Assembly (NCBI GenBank): GCA_029706075.1 | Contig: JAINUG010000130.1 | Location: 1,778,383-1,842,382, forward strand | From: Aldrovandia affinis | Lineage: Eukaryota; Chordata; Actinopteri; Notacanthiformes; Halosauridae | Direction: 5' to 3' | Length of the DNA stretch: 64,000 bases | Part shown: positions 22,930 through 34,748 of the stretch, piece after piece | How positions within the stretch are numbered: position 1 is the stretch's first letter | How the letters are laid out: each line of letters opens with the position of its first letter | Notes under the pieces: generated by a model | The model's input: only the letters and a program-made list of their open reading frames with translations | Databases searched by the model: none | What the model was told of the DNA's origin: nothing | Translations under genes and position numbers: made by a program

Positions 22930-23105
22930 CGGTGCCCTGCAAAAGGATTCACACCCTTGATAAAGATGAGCAAAGAAGGCTATTAAAATAAACAGGTAAT
23001 ACAGATAATGAGCTATATTGTATGCCCACAAAATGGTACAATTATATTTGTTTATACTAATACAATTGCTCAGAGAAAGGATCATATCTCCCCCTCCCCC
23101 AAAAA
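22930..23105 (+). mobile_element. Solo terminal fragment of a Tc1 element
   Basis: GGTGCCCTGCAAAAGGATTC, then ACACCCTTGATAAAGATGAG, and a matching AT-rich body. The reverse complement aligns with the 5' terminal region of the Tc1 relic ending at 56659. Only about 175 bp of terminus remain. Confidence 0.65.
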
Positions 23106-23717
23106 GATGTATCACTCTCACATGTGTCCTTTTACAGAGCATTAATTGCTAGAAATATTTAACAAGAAACAGAATTGGTCAATTTAAAGTACAGGCACAT
23201 ATAGTACTTTATATAGTACATAACCAATATGTGCCTCATTGTTTTCTGGAAATGAATCAAGTCTTTAAGTCCTGCATTCCTCTGAAAACACTCTACTTTG
23301 TTGTTTATTCAAAGAGAAGTTTCCATTGAGTCCTCAGCAGCCTGCCCAGTGGTGAGTACACTGTTTGAAGTAGACTAACATAGTTACAGTACCGTGGCAG
23401 GTATCAAAGCATTTTGAGCTGGAAGCCTTGTTACTACATAGGTAAAGATGGTTGAGGTGCTTGTGTGAATTTCTGGCTTTCTGCCAGTCACAATCTCTCA
23501 CTTTGGGTTTAATATAGAAGAGTGTTGCTGCTCAGTACTCACCACCCAGCTAAAAAGAGGATTCTGCAGTAATGTTGCGGCAGCCATGTATGTATTATGC
23601 TTGTGCCATGTATTGTGAAATCATTATGAAAGCATGCATCGTTGCATTATTGTTTACAGTTGTCACAAAGAATTTAGAAAATACTGTGAAGCGTCTCAAG
23701 TAGAACATTCACACAGC
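23106..23717. other. Noncoding, no gene identified
   Basis: No ORF or repeat signature recognised. Confidence 0.4.
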
Positions 23718-23725
23718 ATTGTAGT

Positions 23726-24025
23726 CAGTGCTTAATTTGTAAAATGAGAGATGCCGGGGCTCAAATCGCCTCCCCCAACCACATGCCCCCCGAAGGAAAA
23801 AGGATAAACTTTTCCTACCTCTGTGTCGCTGCATTTCTGCATTTCTGTATTTCTGCATTCTATTTACATTTGTAATGTTCACTGGACGTAACGTTGTTTA
23901 ATACCAGTTTAAAATACGCGTTGTTGGCGCACTTTAGATATTTATGAGCCCGGGGCTCTGATTCTGAGTAAAACATTTGCGCAAAATCGGATTCTTGGCA
24001 TAGCCTTGGCACAAATTAAGCACTG
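23726..24025. mobile_element. hAT-type MITE, 300 bp, with perfect 8-bp target duplication
   Basis: Perfect 15-bp terminal inverted repeat CAGTGCTTAATTTGT (23726-23740 and, inverted, 24011-24025). It is flanked by the direct 8-bp repeat ATTGTAGT at 23718-23725 and 24026-24033. The 8-bp duplication and CAGTG start indicate hAT mobilisation. It encodes nothing. Confidence 0.92.
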
Positions 24026-24134
24026 ATTGTAGTTTTACATTGTTTTTCCATGGTTGGAAAGAAACCCTATGATTGCTTCGTTCATAAATCACACTACTCT
24101 CAAAATAGAATGGCAGCAGATGCGTTGTGATATT

Positions 24135-24470
24135 TTTCTTAATATTCTTTTTTTCAGATTTGTTTCCCATTTCCTTCTAATTTGGTGGCCAATTGTACCC
24201 TCTTCTAATTCAACTACCCCTCTGCTCATACTACAAGTTCGCCTCCACCCTGGGACCAGTGAGACAAGACAAAGTCGCCGAATCACCTCCTCCGAGATGA
24301 AAGTTGCCAAGCCGTGGACCGTAAGTCCGACACAAACATATCCGTGCTGTTGCATGTGGCAAACTCATGCTGGCTTCCCTCCCCCCTCGCTCCTGGGCTG
24401 CAATGGGCAACCTGCACTTGCGCCATGTGCCTTTACCGGTTGCGCAACCGTGCTATGCTATTTTAATCAA
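24135..24470. mobile_element. Probable diverged SINE
   Basis: TCTAATTTGGTGGCCAATTG at 24177 resembles CCCAATTTAGTGGCCGATTA of the SINEs at 34.4 and 47.2 kb. It lies next to a T-rich run and is followed by an unrelated GC-richer body. Likely shares only the tail region with those SINEs. Confidence 0.4.
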
Positions 24471-24479
24471 GTTTTATAA

Positions 24480-27423
24480 TAATTTCTTATTTGAAAGGTA
24501 ATTACTCACAGGGCCTTGTATTAGCCCACCAAGAACATATTTTCCAACAACCCAAACCCGAGCTTTCACCAGAACACCTGGTTAGTGGAGTATGGTCATT
24601 TGTCCAGGGAACATGAAGTCAGTGGGCTCTATTCACGGGCTGGTACACACAGGTTTGAATGAGCCCGTAAACGGTGAGGTACATTAGGCTATCATTAACG
24701 TTATGTTATGGCTTTGGTACTTTCAAAATATGCCCTGCCAAAAACGTTGCCACATCTGACTATTGTGACTTCCTTAAGTTAATTCTGCAAGGAATTAGAC
24801 AGACTGAATCTATACAGCATTTAAAGAGTCCCTCCTTCTATTGCATATGAACAAGGGTAAGACCAGTTTCTGGAAACACAATAGGTAACCACAGTGGATC
24901 TGTAATGGGAATGGAAAAACTGAAAACACACATATAGAATTAAATTGCTCATTTCAAATGAAGATTTTACAACATGAGAAAACTGCACATTTTGCTGCTG
25001 TAAAATAAAAAAATTCTGACCAGATCCCCTATGTATCCTTTTCTAGTGCTGACTCCTTTTCTAGTGTTCAGAAAGCTCTCAACACATTGCTGCATTGTGC
25101 CACTGACTTGCTCTAGTGATTCTCTGTGGTTAATTATTCATCACAGTGTTTTCTCGGTTGTAATGTGTGTAGTATAGACAAACTCCAGGGGTTTACACAT
25201 TATGCTCATCAGGCAATAACGGACTGAGTTCAACTCAATATTCCATTAAGATAATATTCTTGAACTTTTCCCTTCTTCATGTTGTAATAATCGTATTTTG
25301 AATTGAGTTCAGATCATACTAGCTATATGACAATTTGGAAGGAGCCATTATCTCCACTAAAATAATATAATACTATGATAATAACATCCCTTCAAAATAA
25401 TCTATATTCATTGTAAGAAAAAATGTAATGATTTTAAAGTGTGATTTTTTCATTGTGTATTGCTCCAGCCAGCTTTCATAGTAACCTCATTCATTTAAAT
25501 AACATTCTTGCCTAGAAGATGGAGGGCTTCCACTAAGGGTGGGTTACACGCTCCTATAAGCCAAGTTTCAGCTTCACACATGAAGGGAAACAATGTGCTC
25601 AAGAGCCACAAATGCAGTCAAACAATACGACTAACTAGCCATTTCACGAGTTATTAGCAAACAAAGATAAAATGTTCAAAGAGGTTGTTTGATTTTTGTT
25701 CAATCCATGCCACTCTAACTCAGTTTGAAAAAAGGTGTGAGAAAGGATGCTTACTGGGGAGCAGAAACTGTGCGCAGGGAGAGAAACAAAGCTAGCCACG
25801 TCGTTTCCATGTGTTAAAAAGAATAGAAAGCCAGGAACACAGGAAATGGTCTCTGCGCTCCTGGCTGTTTCAGCGTAGCTGTTGAGGGAAGTGCAACGGA
25901 AAGCACTTATCAGGAATTTCCTTTCTGAGAGGAAAGTGGAATTTTCTTTTTGTTTTTCTATGCAAATGTTTGTCAGCAGAACAGGGCCAAGAGGGAGAAA
26001 GAAGGAAACGGGCCTCGTCCATTGTAGCCCATTGAAATAACCCGGAATGATCTGTGGCCAAACGCACCTACACCGGGATGCACAGAACTGAGAGGGAGCG
26101 GCTGTGAACCTACAGGACATCACAGGAGGTAAGATTCCAGCTTCTTCTTATGCAAAGGCCACTGGAAAATTGGACCTAAGCTGAGAGAATACAGTCAGTA
26201 CTTGTGTGTGTGTGTGTGTATGTGTGTGTGATGGTGGGGGGTTCTTTCCTGTGACTGCAGAAAATGTACAAAAGTTTTGTCCGTTTTCCCTGCTATGGCG
26301 GATTGTGGCAGCTGATGAACTGTCGTGATGTTTTCTGTATGTTTGTTCTACAATGTATTTCGCTTTTAAATATTCAGAATCCCTATGTATTATGTAAGTT
26401 TATGAAATGTAAAAGTTCAAAAGTGTATTATTCATTGGCACACCAATAGGTAATGGAAGTCCTCGGAGCACAGCTGCACATTTGTTTGATTCCACCGTAC
26501 AGTGAAAGCAATTGGCATGTCTACGCCATGTACGGTTTGTTGTTCGTTGAGTTTGTTGACCATTGATTGCATCCTTTGTCGCATTTTGTCCTATTCAATC
26601 AAGCTCTTGTGAGCTTAAAAATACTAAAGCAAAGTAAAACAATGATAACCCAGGGTTTTTTTGGTAAATGCAATTTGATAAGATGATCATTATCCTTAGA
26701 AAGACTACATCCTATCTCACATTAATGCAGATGTTAAATACAGATACAGATAAACACCTGCTTTAAATTTGTCTCTTTGAATTTGACCAAAAATGCGTGC
26801 ATTTTAATATGACCCAATAGCAGATATGCTATGATTTCAGGGCCGTCAAAAGGCTTAGTGATATAGTGATATGAGTAAAGTCACCTGCCCTTAAATGACA
26901 CTGCAGACTTCTTGGCAAGCCGAGCTCTGTATTAAATTATTGTATTTACAATTTGGGTGACCCACTGGAAAGTTGTTGCGTTGACTTCCTGCACAGATGT
27001 GATTTGGATGAAATTCCACAGACTCTCTGAGGATATCTTTTGAAGTTCATGTCAGACATATTGTGTTTGACTGATGGACTGCCCTTTTTGGTTAATGACT
27101 TCATGGGAACCCAACAAAGCATCCTCTAGGTACAGTATTCAGGTTCATTCCCAAGTTCAGCCAAACCACTATGGGAATTTCTCACCATTTCAAGTTGTGT
27201 ACATTTAAAGAATACACTCAGCTTTATGGTATTTAGAAATGAGGTAATATAACATAAAGGAAACACGTATGACTTTAAAAATGTATAATTTAATGAAATG
27301 TTAATTATTAATTAAAAAAAACTTTTGTAAATAACTGGGCAACAGCTCATGAGTTTTACACACAGGCTCAAGTTGACACCCAGGTCTGCATGAAAGCTTT
27401 TTAGATACTTCTAAATTTCCCCC
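24480..27423. other. Noncoding; possible 5' exon with donor near 26128
   Basis: No recognisable protein. Around 25860-26128 the sequence is less AT-rich and ends in CACAGGAG followed by GTAAGA, a good splice donor, so a transcribed 5' exon on the + strand is possible. The 159-residue minus-strand frame over 25644-26123 has no known motif. A (TG)n microsatellite lies at 26202-26230. Confidence 0.3.
26202..26230. repeat. (TG)n microsatellite
   Basis: About 14 TG units with one interruption (TA at 26219-26220). Confidence 0.9.
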
Positions 27424-27720
27424 ACTTACATTTACATGTACATTTTAAGCATTTAGCACAATCATAGTTTGCGCAAGAGATCAGTGCAGTAATACAGTGA
27501 TAGACCTCGTAGTTGGCAGCTGCATACCATACCTGTAACACTGGGAAAGAAAAGGTTAGTACATTTTTCTTTTTTTTTCTTCACTTCTTCATAATCCAGT
27601 TTGCCAATATTTTCTTAATTAGGAAATGTCATTTCTTACATAAGAATAGGCTTTTGCATAGTGTGAGTACAAAAGCATACATATTTGCACACCCTTTATT
27701 GTGAGGTTTTCTCAAACTAA
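27424..27720 (-). mobile_element. L2-type LINE 3' end lacking the hairpin
   Basis: Matches the LINE 3' UTR at 17860-17990 (GCAAGAGATCAGTGCAGTAA, GCAGCTGCATACCATACCTG, ACACTGGGAAAGAAAAGG). The end reads ACATTTTAAGCATTTAGCAC directly joined to AATCATAGTTTG, so the CTCTTATCCAGAGCG hairpin segment is deleted. The upstream limit is uncertain. Confidence 0.7.
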
Positions 27721-28250
27721 AATGAAACTAAAAGTATTAAGGCGATCACTAAAAATACATTTCCCCCAACGCAAATGTTGTGATATAACTTTTTATATTA
27801 CTGGCCAGCCATAATTGACTGGAACATAGTGGTGTCTCAGCCGGCTAATCTGAGACAGCATCTAATTGAGTGGTGTCTAATGAACAGCTGGCTGTTTATT
27901 AATACTAGACACACAGGGAATCATGTGTTGATCAGTGTCCCCACCTCGCTGTAAACATCCTTGTTCATTTTTTATTTCCTGACAATTCATGAAATTTAAG
28001 TGAAAGTTAAATGTGAATATAGAAGATATTCACAGCTTACAGATGCAGTGTGTATATATGCACTTTATATGTATGCCCAAAAAAATGTAGGCCTACACAT
28101 CCAACACATAATTCCTGATCGCTTGGTTCTTAGCTGGCATTACCCTACTGGACATTTACATAAAATACATAACATTTTTTAATACAATAAATCCAATAAC
28201 TTGAAATGCATTACTCATATACTCAAGCATTTTTAGGATATTAACACAGC
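27721..28250. other. Noncoding, no gene identified
   Basis: AT-rich; no supported feature. Confidence 0.4.
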
Positions 28251-28254
28251 ATCA

Positions 28255-28490
28255 TCAGGTTAATGGCAAGGCCTCTCTAATGTGTTGGCAGGGTTATGTG
28301 AACACCGGTCTAATGAAGTGTCAAGGTGTTGCCAGGACATTTCTACTGCATTGCTAGGGTGTTTCCAATACCTCTCTAATTTATTATGAGGATGTTGTTA
28401 ATCTCCTGGTAATACAATGCCAGAGTATTACTAAAACATTTCCAATACATTGACGGGCATTACTAACACATTGCCAATGTGCGTTGCTTA
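28255..28490. repeat. Degenerate minisatellite, unit about 33-36 bp
   Basis: Roughly seven diverged units around the theme CTAATACATTGCCAGGGTGTTACTA: GTGTTGGCAGGGTTATG, GTGTTGCCAGGACATT, CATTGCTAGGGTGTTTCC, ACAATGCCAGAGTATTAC, CATTGACGGGCATTAC. Old and diverged. Confidence 0.6.
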
Positions 28491-29306
28491 TGAAATTTGA
28501 ATGAATGTTTACCAATGGAAAATATCAACATTTAAATATATATATACTGTATATACGTATATATGCATTATTAACACATTTAATATCCTATGTAATGTAC
28601 AGTTAAAATCTCACACAAAGGTATGTGTTAATGCTTTTTAAAACAAACACTCTTTTATTTATTTCATTTAGCAAATGCTTGACCGTGTTATTGGTGTTGG
28701 GGCTAATCACACAACATCATTTTTGGAAGCAAAATTGTTTGACTTTCACTCAACTCAGTTTTGTGGGAACATGGAACTGGAACATGGAATTTTGATGGCG
28801 TTCCAGTTTTTAAGTTTTCTTCATATTCAATTTGGCCCCTGCAGTTCCATGTGAAATAATTGCCTTCAGTGGTTAGACAGAAATGCACATTTGTATTGTC
28901 TTTGTGGTGTGGCAGTTCAAAACCTCAGATTGATACATTCCTGAAACCATTTGTTGTAGAAACAATTGCATTGGGTACAGAGGGGTTTGTGTGGGGAAAA
29001 TCCTTACTCTAAAAGCATTGTTCACAGCAGGGCTTTCCCTGTTATCTGTACATGTGACAGTGTAGCTCAGCCTTTCGTACAGAATATGATGCATTTTAAT
29101 GGTGATTATGGATGTGGCTGGTGTGAACAAACAAACAAACAAACAGACACAAACATTTGGCCAAAGGCGAGGGTTTCTGTCATGTTTACTCCTATATCCC
29201 GTCCAATTTTATGCGAACACAAGATCAATAGAGATGTATATCTATAGATATGTGTATACAACAATAGATATGTATATCTATTGTTTTAATTCAATGGATG
29301 GGTATA
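28491..29306. other. Noncoding with small simple repeats
   Basis: Contains TATATATACTGTATATACGT (28537 on) and a (CAAA)n run near 29127-29145. The 93-101 residue frames here show no domain. Confidence 0.4.
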
Positions 29307-29308
29307 TA

Positions 29309-30206
29309 CAGGCAGACCCCAGGTTACGAACGTCCGACTTATGGACAACTCGTACTTACGAACGGACTGTCAAAAGGCCTATTATGTTTAAAACATTGAG
29401 TTAAATACAATGGTTCGTAATAATGAACGCACGCACTACTTTGTGATGCTCATGAAAACATTGGGCGGTTTCAGCGGTTTGTCGGCTCAAGGAACAGAGA
29501 TCACCGTCTGCTATTTTAAGTCAGATCGCGGTCCTGTTTTTCTCTTTCTCTTACCCTTACAACGATGCCTCCAAAGCGTAAATCCGATGCAACTGCTGGT
29601 GATGCATCAAAGAAAAGGAAAACAATCACCATGGAAAGTAAAGTTGAAATAATAAAGAGATCTCAGAGAGGTGAAACACCATCAGCTGTTGGGAAACATT
29701 ATGCTACAGTCGGTCAATGATCGGTTGACAAGTTTAAAAGACAAAGGGAGAATAATGGAGCATGTGAAAGGCCATGCCCCGATGAATGCCACGATTATTA
29801 CCAAGCAACGCAGTGGTTTAATTATTGAGATGGAAAGGCTATTGATAATTTGGATAGAAGACCAAAATCAGCGTAATATGCCTATTAGCCTTTCTTTAGT
29901 GCAAGAAAAGGCTTGAAGCGTTTCTTTAATGGTTTTATTTACAGTACAGTATTGTATGTACATAGTTACTTTTATTATTACTGTAGTATTATGTGCTGAA
30001 TGTTATGTTTAAGATGTTTTATTGTATTTGGAGGTTTTTCTTAAGCATTTTATATGCACAGAAAGGTAAAATAAATACTATACTAAGACAGACATTTAAC
30101 TAAGTGACGATTAATAAGAACTGTATGTACCTGTTCTGACATACATACAAATTCGACTTCAAGACAGATGTAAGAATGGATCTCGTCCGTAACCGGAGAC
30201 TGCCTG
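29309..30206 (+). mobile_element. Tigger/pogo-type element, internally deleted, with both ends
   Basis: Left end CAGGCAGACCCCAGGTTACG (29309) and right end, inverted, CAGGCAGTCTCCGGTTACGG (from 30206). Each is flanked by TA (29307-29308 and 30207-30208). The terminal motif is typical of TcMar-Tigger. The 898-bp length means most of the transposase (normally well over 400 residues) is missing, but the start of the ORF is kept. Confidence 0.88.
29565..29720 (+). pseudogene. Tigger/CENPB-type transposase, N-terminal remnant
   Basis: 51-residue frame with a start like Tigger and JRK/CENP-B-type proteins: MPPKRKSDA, then KKRKTITME, KVEIIKRS and GETPSAVG (basic region plus first helix-turn-helix). 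It hits TGA at 29718. The protein continues in another frame from about 29735: KDKGRIMEHVKGHAPMN, then TIITKQRSGLIIEMERLL and DQNQRN-PISLSLVQEKA, ending at 29916. A deletion or frameshift therefore separates the two HTH halves, and the DDE domain is absent. Confidence 0.85.
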
Positions 30207-30208
30207 TA

Positions 30209-33130
30209 CTTGCTTACGTCCATGCAGTGTTGCTAGGTGTAGTGAAACCAATGGCAACATTGTGGTTTGACTCCTGTTCACGCAGATCCTCGGTATGTGG
30301 GCAACAAGATTAAAGTCATACATGATGAGGTAGTGCACTTGATGCCGCCAAAGGAGATGACTAGACATCCACGATCTTTAAAGGTTAGCACAGTCCGGAA
30401 GGCTAATGGACTGTTTTAGTTACTCCCATTGTTGCAAGGACTTCTGGAGTGGAAGTACTATGTCCACTGGTCACTGTTAATCAATCTATGTACTACTCCA
30501 AAAAAGATATTCCATCTGTACAGTTGGATACAGTGCAACAGAATTGTTATTATTTTGTGGAGCTAATCCTGTCTCTGTATGGTAAGGAGCACAGCTAATT
30601 CAGGGTCCATCTGTCATTGGATCTACCTCAGGCAGTCCATAATTGGAGTTCTCTATGGACTCGGTCTTGTTTTCCTTTTAAACCTTTCAATCGTTGAATT
30701 GCAAGGTTGTGTCATTGTGCCAAAGGGGTGCCAAAGCAAATATTCATAAATGTTTGCAAACTAAGGGATTTATTATTCAACTGCAACTTTTATTTCTCAA
30801 ATGCAAGCCTTGGATGTAATTAAGACATTTAAATGTAAATCAGGACATTTGTTCAATCATCTCCAATATTATTTAAAATAGAATAATATTGGGAAAGTTT
30901 CCAGTAACATGCAATTATATGTTTTAGACTATTGTGCACATGTAGATTGACACTAATCAAAAATGTGAAGATTTCAGTAGATACCATAGCAACGCATTGG
31001 GAAGGCATCATAATGTGGCTTGCAGATGTATTAAGTTTAATGTGTGTTTCACATGCCATTGTGATACATGAAATTGTATTACCACTGTAACAGTGCAAAC
31101 ACAGAAATAAGGTATAGCATTTATATTGTGTTCAATTACAATTCTATGGTAATTAATATGTTTTTGTGTAATTAATTGTGTGTACATTTCCAGTAGGGTA
31201 TACTCTTGTTCTTTGCAGTGAACATGCAAGCAATGGTGGTGCAATCATTTAAAAAATGATTTACTGTTTATTGGTTAATTCCAAAATTATGCAGAATTTA
31301 TTCAACACTATCTCCCTTACGGGGTGAACTACAGGGTCATTTTCAAGAATTACCCAACTCCCTTGCCAAATAGAAATCCTTCACATAATTGAGTCATTAG
31401 CTTGCTTTATGTAGGGTACACAGTATCTTTCAGGGTTGCAAAATTAGTTTAACATATTTGGTCAGCTTACAAAATGGATGAAAATGAATTTAACGATGAA
31501 GAATAAACAAACCAAAAATGCAGATTGTGCATACTAATACAACTGGCTCACATTTCAAATATTCTAAATATATTCATAGCTATACGTGTCTTTGTGAATT
31601 ATGTACAGGCTATTTTAGCATTTGCTGCGAAGAAATATATATATAGTCAATAATTCATGGCTGAAGTCACATGTGCTGAAAATGATGCCATTTGCAAGCA
31701 TTGTAACCAAAGACCAATGTGCAACAACGCATTCATTATTTTTCCATTTCATCGAGACATCTCATTTGCACCAGTGCAAACGCAGGTGCGGACAATGGAG
31801 ATAAATGGAGATATTGAAGAATGGAAACTACGATTGTAGTTACCGTTTCTTGAAGCGGGGAATACATCCCTTTCAACGGAATGTGTTTGAGGGTCATTAC
31901 CCTGGCGCCGGCACAACTGGCACAGCTGGAGGATTACAGAGGGGAAAGAGGAAGCAGCGGCTGACTGCCTGCACTTTCAAGAGTCGACAGAAGACGCTGC
32001 AACAATGGGACGGGCCCGCAGTTGCGAGCGGGCATTCCAAATAATACGCTTTACAAAATAAAATGCGGGGTTAATAATTTGTTGCCTGTGGCATCTCTGT
32101 GCCTCACAGGTTCTGTGCAACGGTAGTTTTTACTGATTCATATAAGTACTGTCTGAATAACTCCTGCGACGGTGTGCAGAAATGTACAACGACCAGTTAA
32201 GACTTGTATTTTATTGTTCCGTTGCAGCAGCACGGGAGTTGCAGATGGTTTCTGTGTTAAAAGGGGATTTTAAGGGGGATGATATACGTGATGCACCGAA
32301 TGCCTCCAGCTGGAATAGTACAATGGAGTGTTACAATTCAATTACAGAGGAGCATAAAATAAAATACATTCTTTACAACATAGTTTACTGTGTCTATAAG
32401 GGCAGTTGGTATAGAGCTCATGCTAACGACTGGAAATATATGTACAGCAGAGCCTTTATCTTTAAGAGTGTGTTCAATGGCGACATAATAGCAAGTTATG
32501 GTTTGCGGGTGCAATGTCATAATTGCTTGCTGGCATGATATAAAAATGCCATAATGGCTTGCCCGTGCGATTTAAAAATGAGAACGCAATAATGGTCTGC
32601 ATTGTAGGTCTATTTTTTGTGAATATCTCAGAATTCTTTACGGTGAAGGGCTGAAACTCACCACGAGCACCATCAACGTGTAGTAACCACCTGGGTGATA
32701 CATGGCAGCACGCTCACCACACATCTGAGATGGAAAGGGAGATAATTATTAAGACAGTTGTACTGGGGGATGTTTATCTTGCCAGATTGAAACAGCCAGA
32801 TTGGGAATTTGGCCAGGACACCATGTGAACCCCCCGGTGGTGGGAGGTTCTGCTGCAGTATACTGTAGTTAAGCACACATCAAGCACGTATCAATCCAGC
32901 TGCACAACAGCATATGTTTTTAAATTCCTGAAATATCGGTAATGCCCCATCTGCCTTAGACCACAGAGGAAAAGGTGACATTTTCATCTTTGCATTTTTC
33001 TTTTATGAATCACCTGAATAGCAATAATATGTAGACGGAATGTGGTGATGTTAATGCAGGTGGTCATAGTAAAACAAAAAATATATATACAGTATGTCCC
33101 CAGTAACAAATAAATCAGAAATCACACTCA
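30209..33130. other. Noncoding; several motif-less ORFs
   Basis: Contains frames at 31622-31839, 31805-32044 (79 aa) and 32182-32538 (118 aa) with no recognised domain. Around 32515-32630 the phrases CATAATTGCTTGCTGGCAT, CATAATGGCTTGCCCGTGCG and CAATAATGGTCTGCATTG form an imperfect short tandem pattern. No splice structure is convincing, so no gene is called. Confidence 0.35.
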
Positions 33131-33139
33131 GCTCTAAGA

Positions 33140-33260
33140 GGATTTTTATTTATTTTATTTAACCTTTATTTAACCAGAATAGTCTACAAGAGCGTCCTGG
33201 CCAAGATAGGCAGCAGCACAATTACAATTACAAGTTTACAGACTAGTTTACAGGATGGTG
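33140..33260 (-). mobile_element. Teleost interspersed repeat, probably a retroelement tail
   Basis: TTTATTTAACCTTTATTTAACCAGAATAG, then AAGAGCGTCCTGGCCAAGATAGGCAGCAGC. This is a familiar fish repeat block whose reverse complement ends in an AAATAAA-type tail. Class uncertain. Confidence 0.5.
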
Positions 33261-33342
33261 TCAGCCCCCATCAATCCAGATCCCCGGATGGTGACTTTTA
33301 TCAATCACCCCTATTGTATTAAGGACCCCACTGTGTCTTCAG

Positions 33343-33479
33343 TAGGGCGCGTCTATTTTTACTGGGTTATTAATTCACTGTGCGCGACCCCTAAACATTG
33401 ATATATTGAACTGATTTCTCATTAAGTGGATGAAAATGGCAAGCAAGCGAATGCGTCCATGTTTTTTTGACGCACCCTA
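33343..33479. mobile_element. Small hAT-type MITE, 137 bp, with 8-bp target duplication
   Basis: Terminal repeats TAGGGCGCGTC (33343) and, inverted, TAGGGTGCGTC (ending 33479). They are flanked by the perfect direct repeat GTCTTCAG at 33335-33342 and 33480-33487. The TAGGG start with an 8-bp duplication is hAT-like. Confidence 0.85.
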
Positions 33480-33744
33480 GTCTTCAGTCATACATATTGG
33501 TCAATGGATGAGAAGCCGCTGTTTCCAGCTTTGAGAACCTTTTGACACTGGCCAATAATGAACAAGGGACTGCAGATCTGTATAATTCATGGATTGTAGA
33601 GCATGAGCATTTCATTCAAATGTTTAATTAACTAGATAATGCTCGTCTTAATAATCCAAGGTCACTGTTCCTTCAATACTTGAACACCACAATTAAAAAA
33701 AAACGAGGTATTATAGAGGTCTAAAGGAGGTGCAACACTCCAGT

Positions 33745-33960
33745 ACAGTGATTCTCATCCTGGGTCCTGGAGCACCCCAGTGTATGCTGGTTTTCAATCC
33801 AACCATAATTGCAATTCCTGACATAAAGAACAAAAACACAAATAAAAGACCCAAAATCACCAGGGAAGGGATCAGTTGTGACTATTTCAAAAATATTTTA
33901 GATTTTTCTTCCTAAATTTAGACCTCTCAAAATGCTCTGGACTTCTTGGATGTGAGATGA
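33745..33960. repeat. Interspersed repeat fragment
   Basis: CAGTGATTCTCATCCTGGGT, then CCTGGAGCACCCCAGTGTAT and GCTGGTTTTCAATCCAACC. I recognise this as a dispersed vertebrate/fish repeat opening (CAGTG start, possibly hAT-related). The right end was not found. Confidence 0.45.
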
Positions 33961-34367
33961 AGGAAGTAAGTTAACAATCTATTCACTGACTGACTCACAG
34001 CTAAAAATAATTGCTTTCACATACAGAGTTGCCACCTTCCTGCACTTAAAAAGAGCTTATTTGTAAGTCCTGTAAGTACAGGCACATTTGCTCTACTGAC
34101 TCCAGGAAATGTGCACAAAATGTTGCAATTTTAGAGAAATGGGGTATACAGATAAGTGGCAAAATTAAGAATAGGATTGACACAGTAGGTCGAAAATACA
34201 ACAGTCCACATGTAGTAGTATAAAAACTACTACAGGATAATAAAAATTCTAAAGTTTTGTCCACAAAGTCCAGAGATTCTCACTAAAACAGCAGCTGAAA
34301 AAGCATTGTCACAGCCTCACGACTGACCCCTCCTTTCTTCAGACTTTCCACTAGCCCCCTACTATTT

Positions 34368-34737
34368 TTTCCCCTTGTTTTTCTCCCAATTTAGTGGCCG
34401 ATTATACCGTCTATTTATTTCGATTTGCCCTCCCCACACAAACCCGCCGCTCGTCTCTACGAGGCAAGCTAATTCTCTGAGGGCAGCGAACTCCGCTTCC
34501 TTCAAGATGGAATTCGCCCACTCACGTTCTGGAGACACCCTTATGCGCTTCTCAGCGAGTTCATGCCAGCTCACCCATCCCCCTTTCCACAGCCAAACGG
34601 CGCCCCCCAATTGGGACTGCCCACCGGGACCGGTCTGGCACAGTCGGGTTTCGAACCGCAACGGTGATAGGCAACTCACACTCGTAAAGGACCGGTCAAT
34701 ACGCGTGCGTAAGGTCGCTACCCTATCAGAGGACCCT
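34368..34737 (-). mobile_element. tRNA-derived SINE, minus orientation, with 11-bp target duplication
   Basis: T-rich start (minus-strand poly-A) at the left, body TCTCCCAATTTAGTGGCCGA, and inverted B box GGTTTCGAACC at 34647-34657. Direct repeats CCCTACTATTT at 34357-34367 and 34738-34748 flank it. Same family as 47193-47511. Confidence 0.85.
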
Positions 34738-34748
34738 CCCTACTATTT

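Noticed and set aside
25644-26123. 159-residue minus-strand ORF
   Set aside because: No domain, no compositional support; a better reading is noncoding or a + strand UTR exon.
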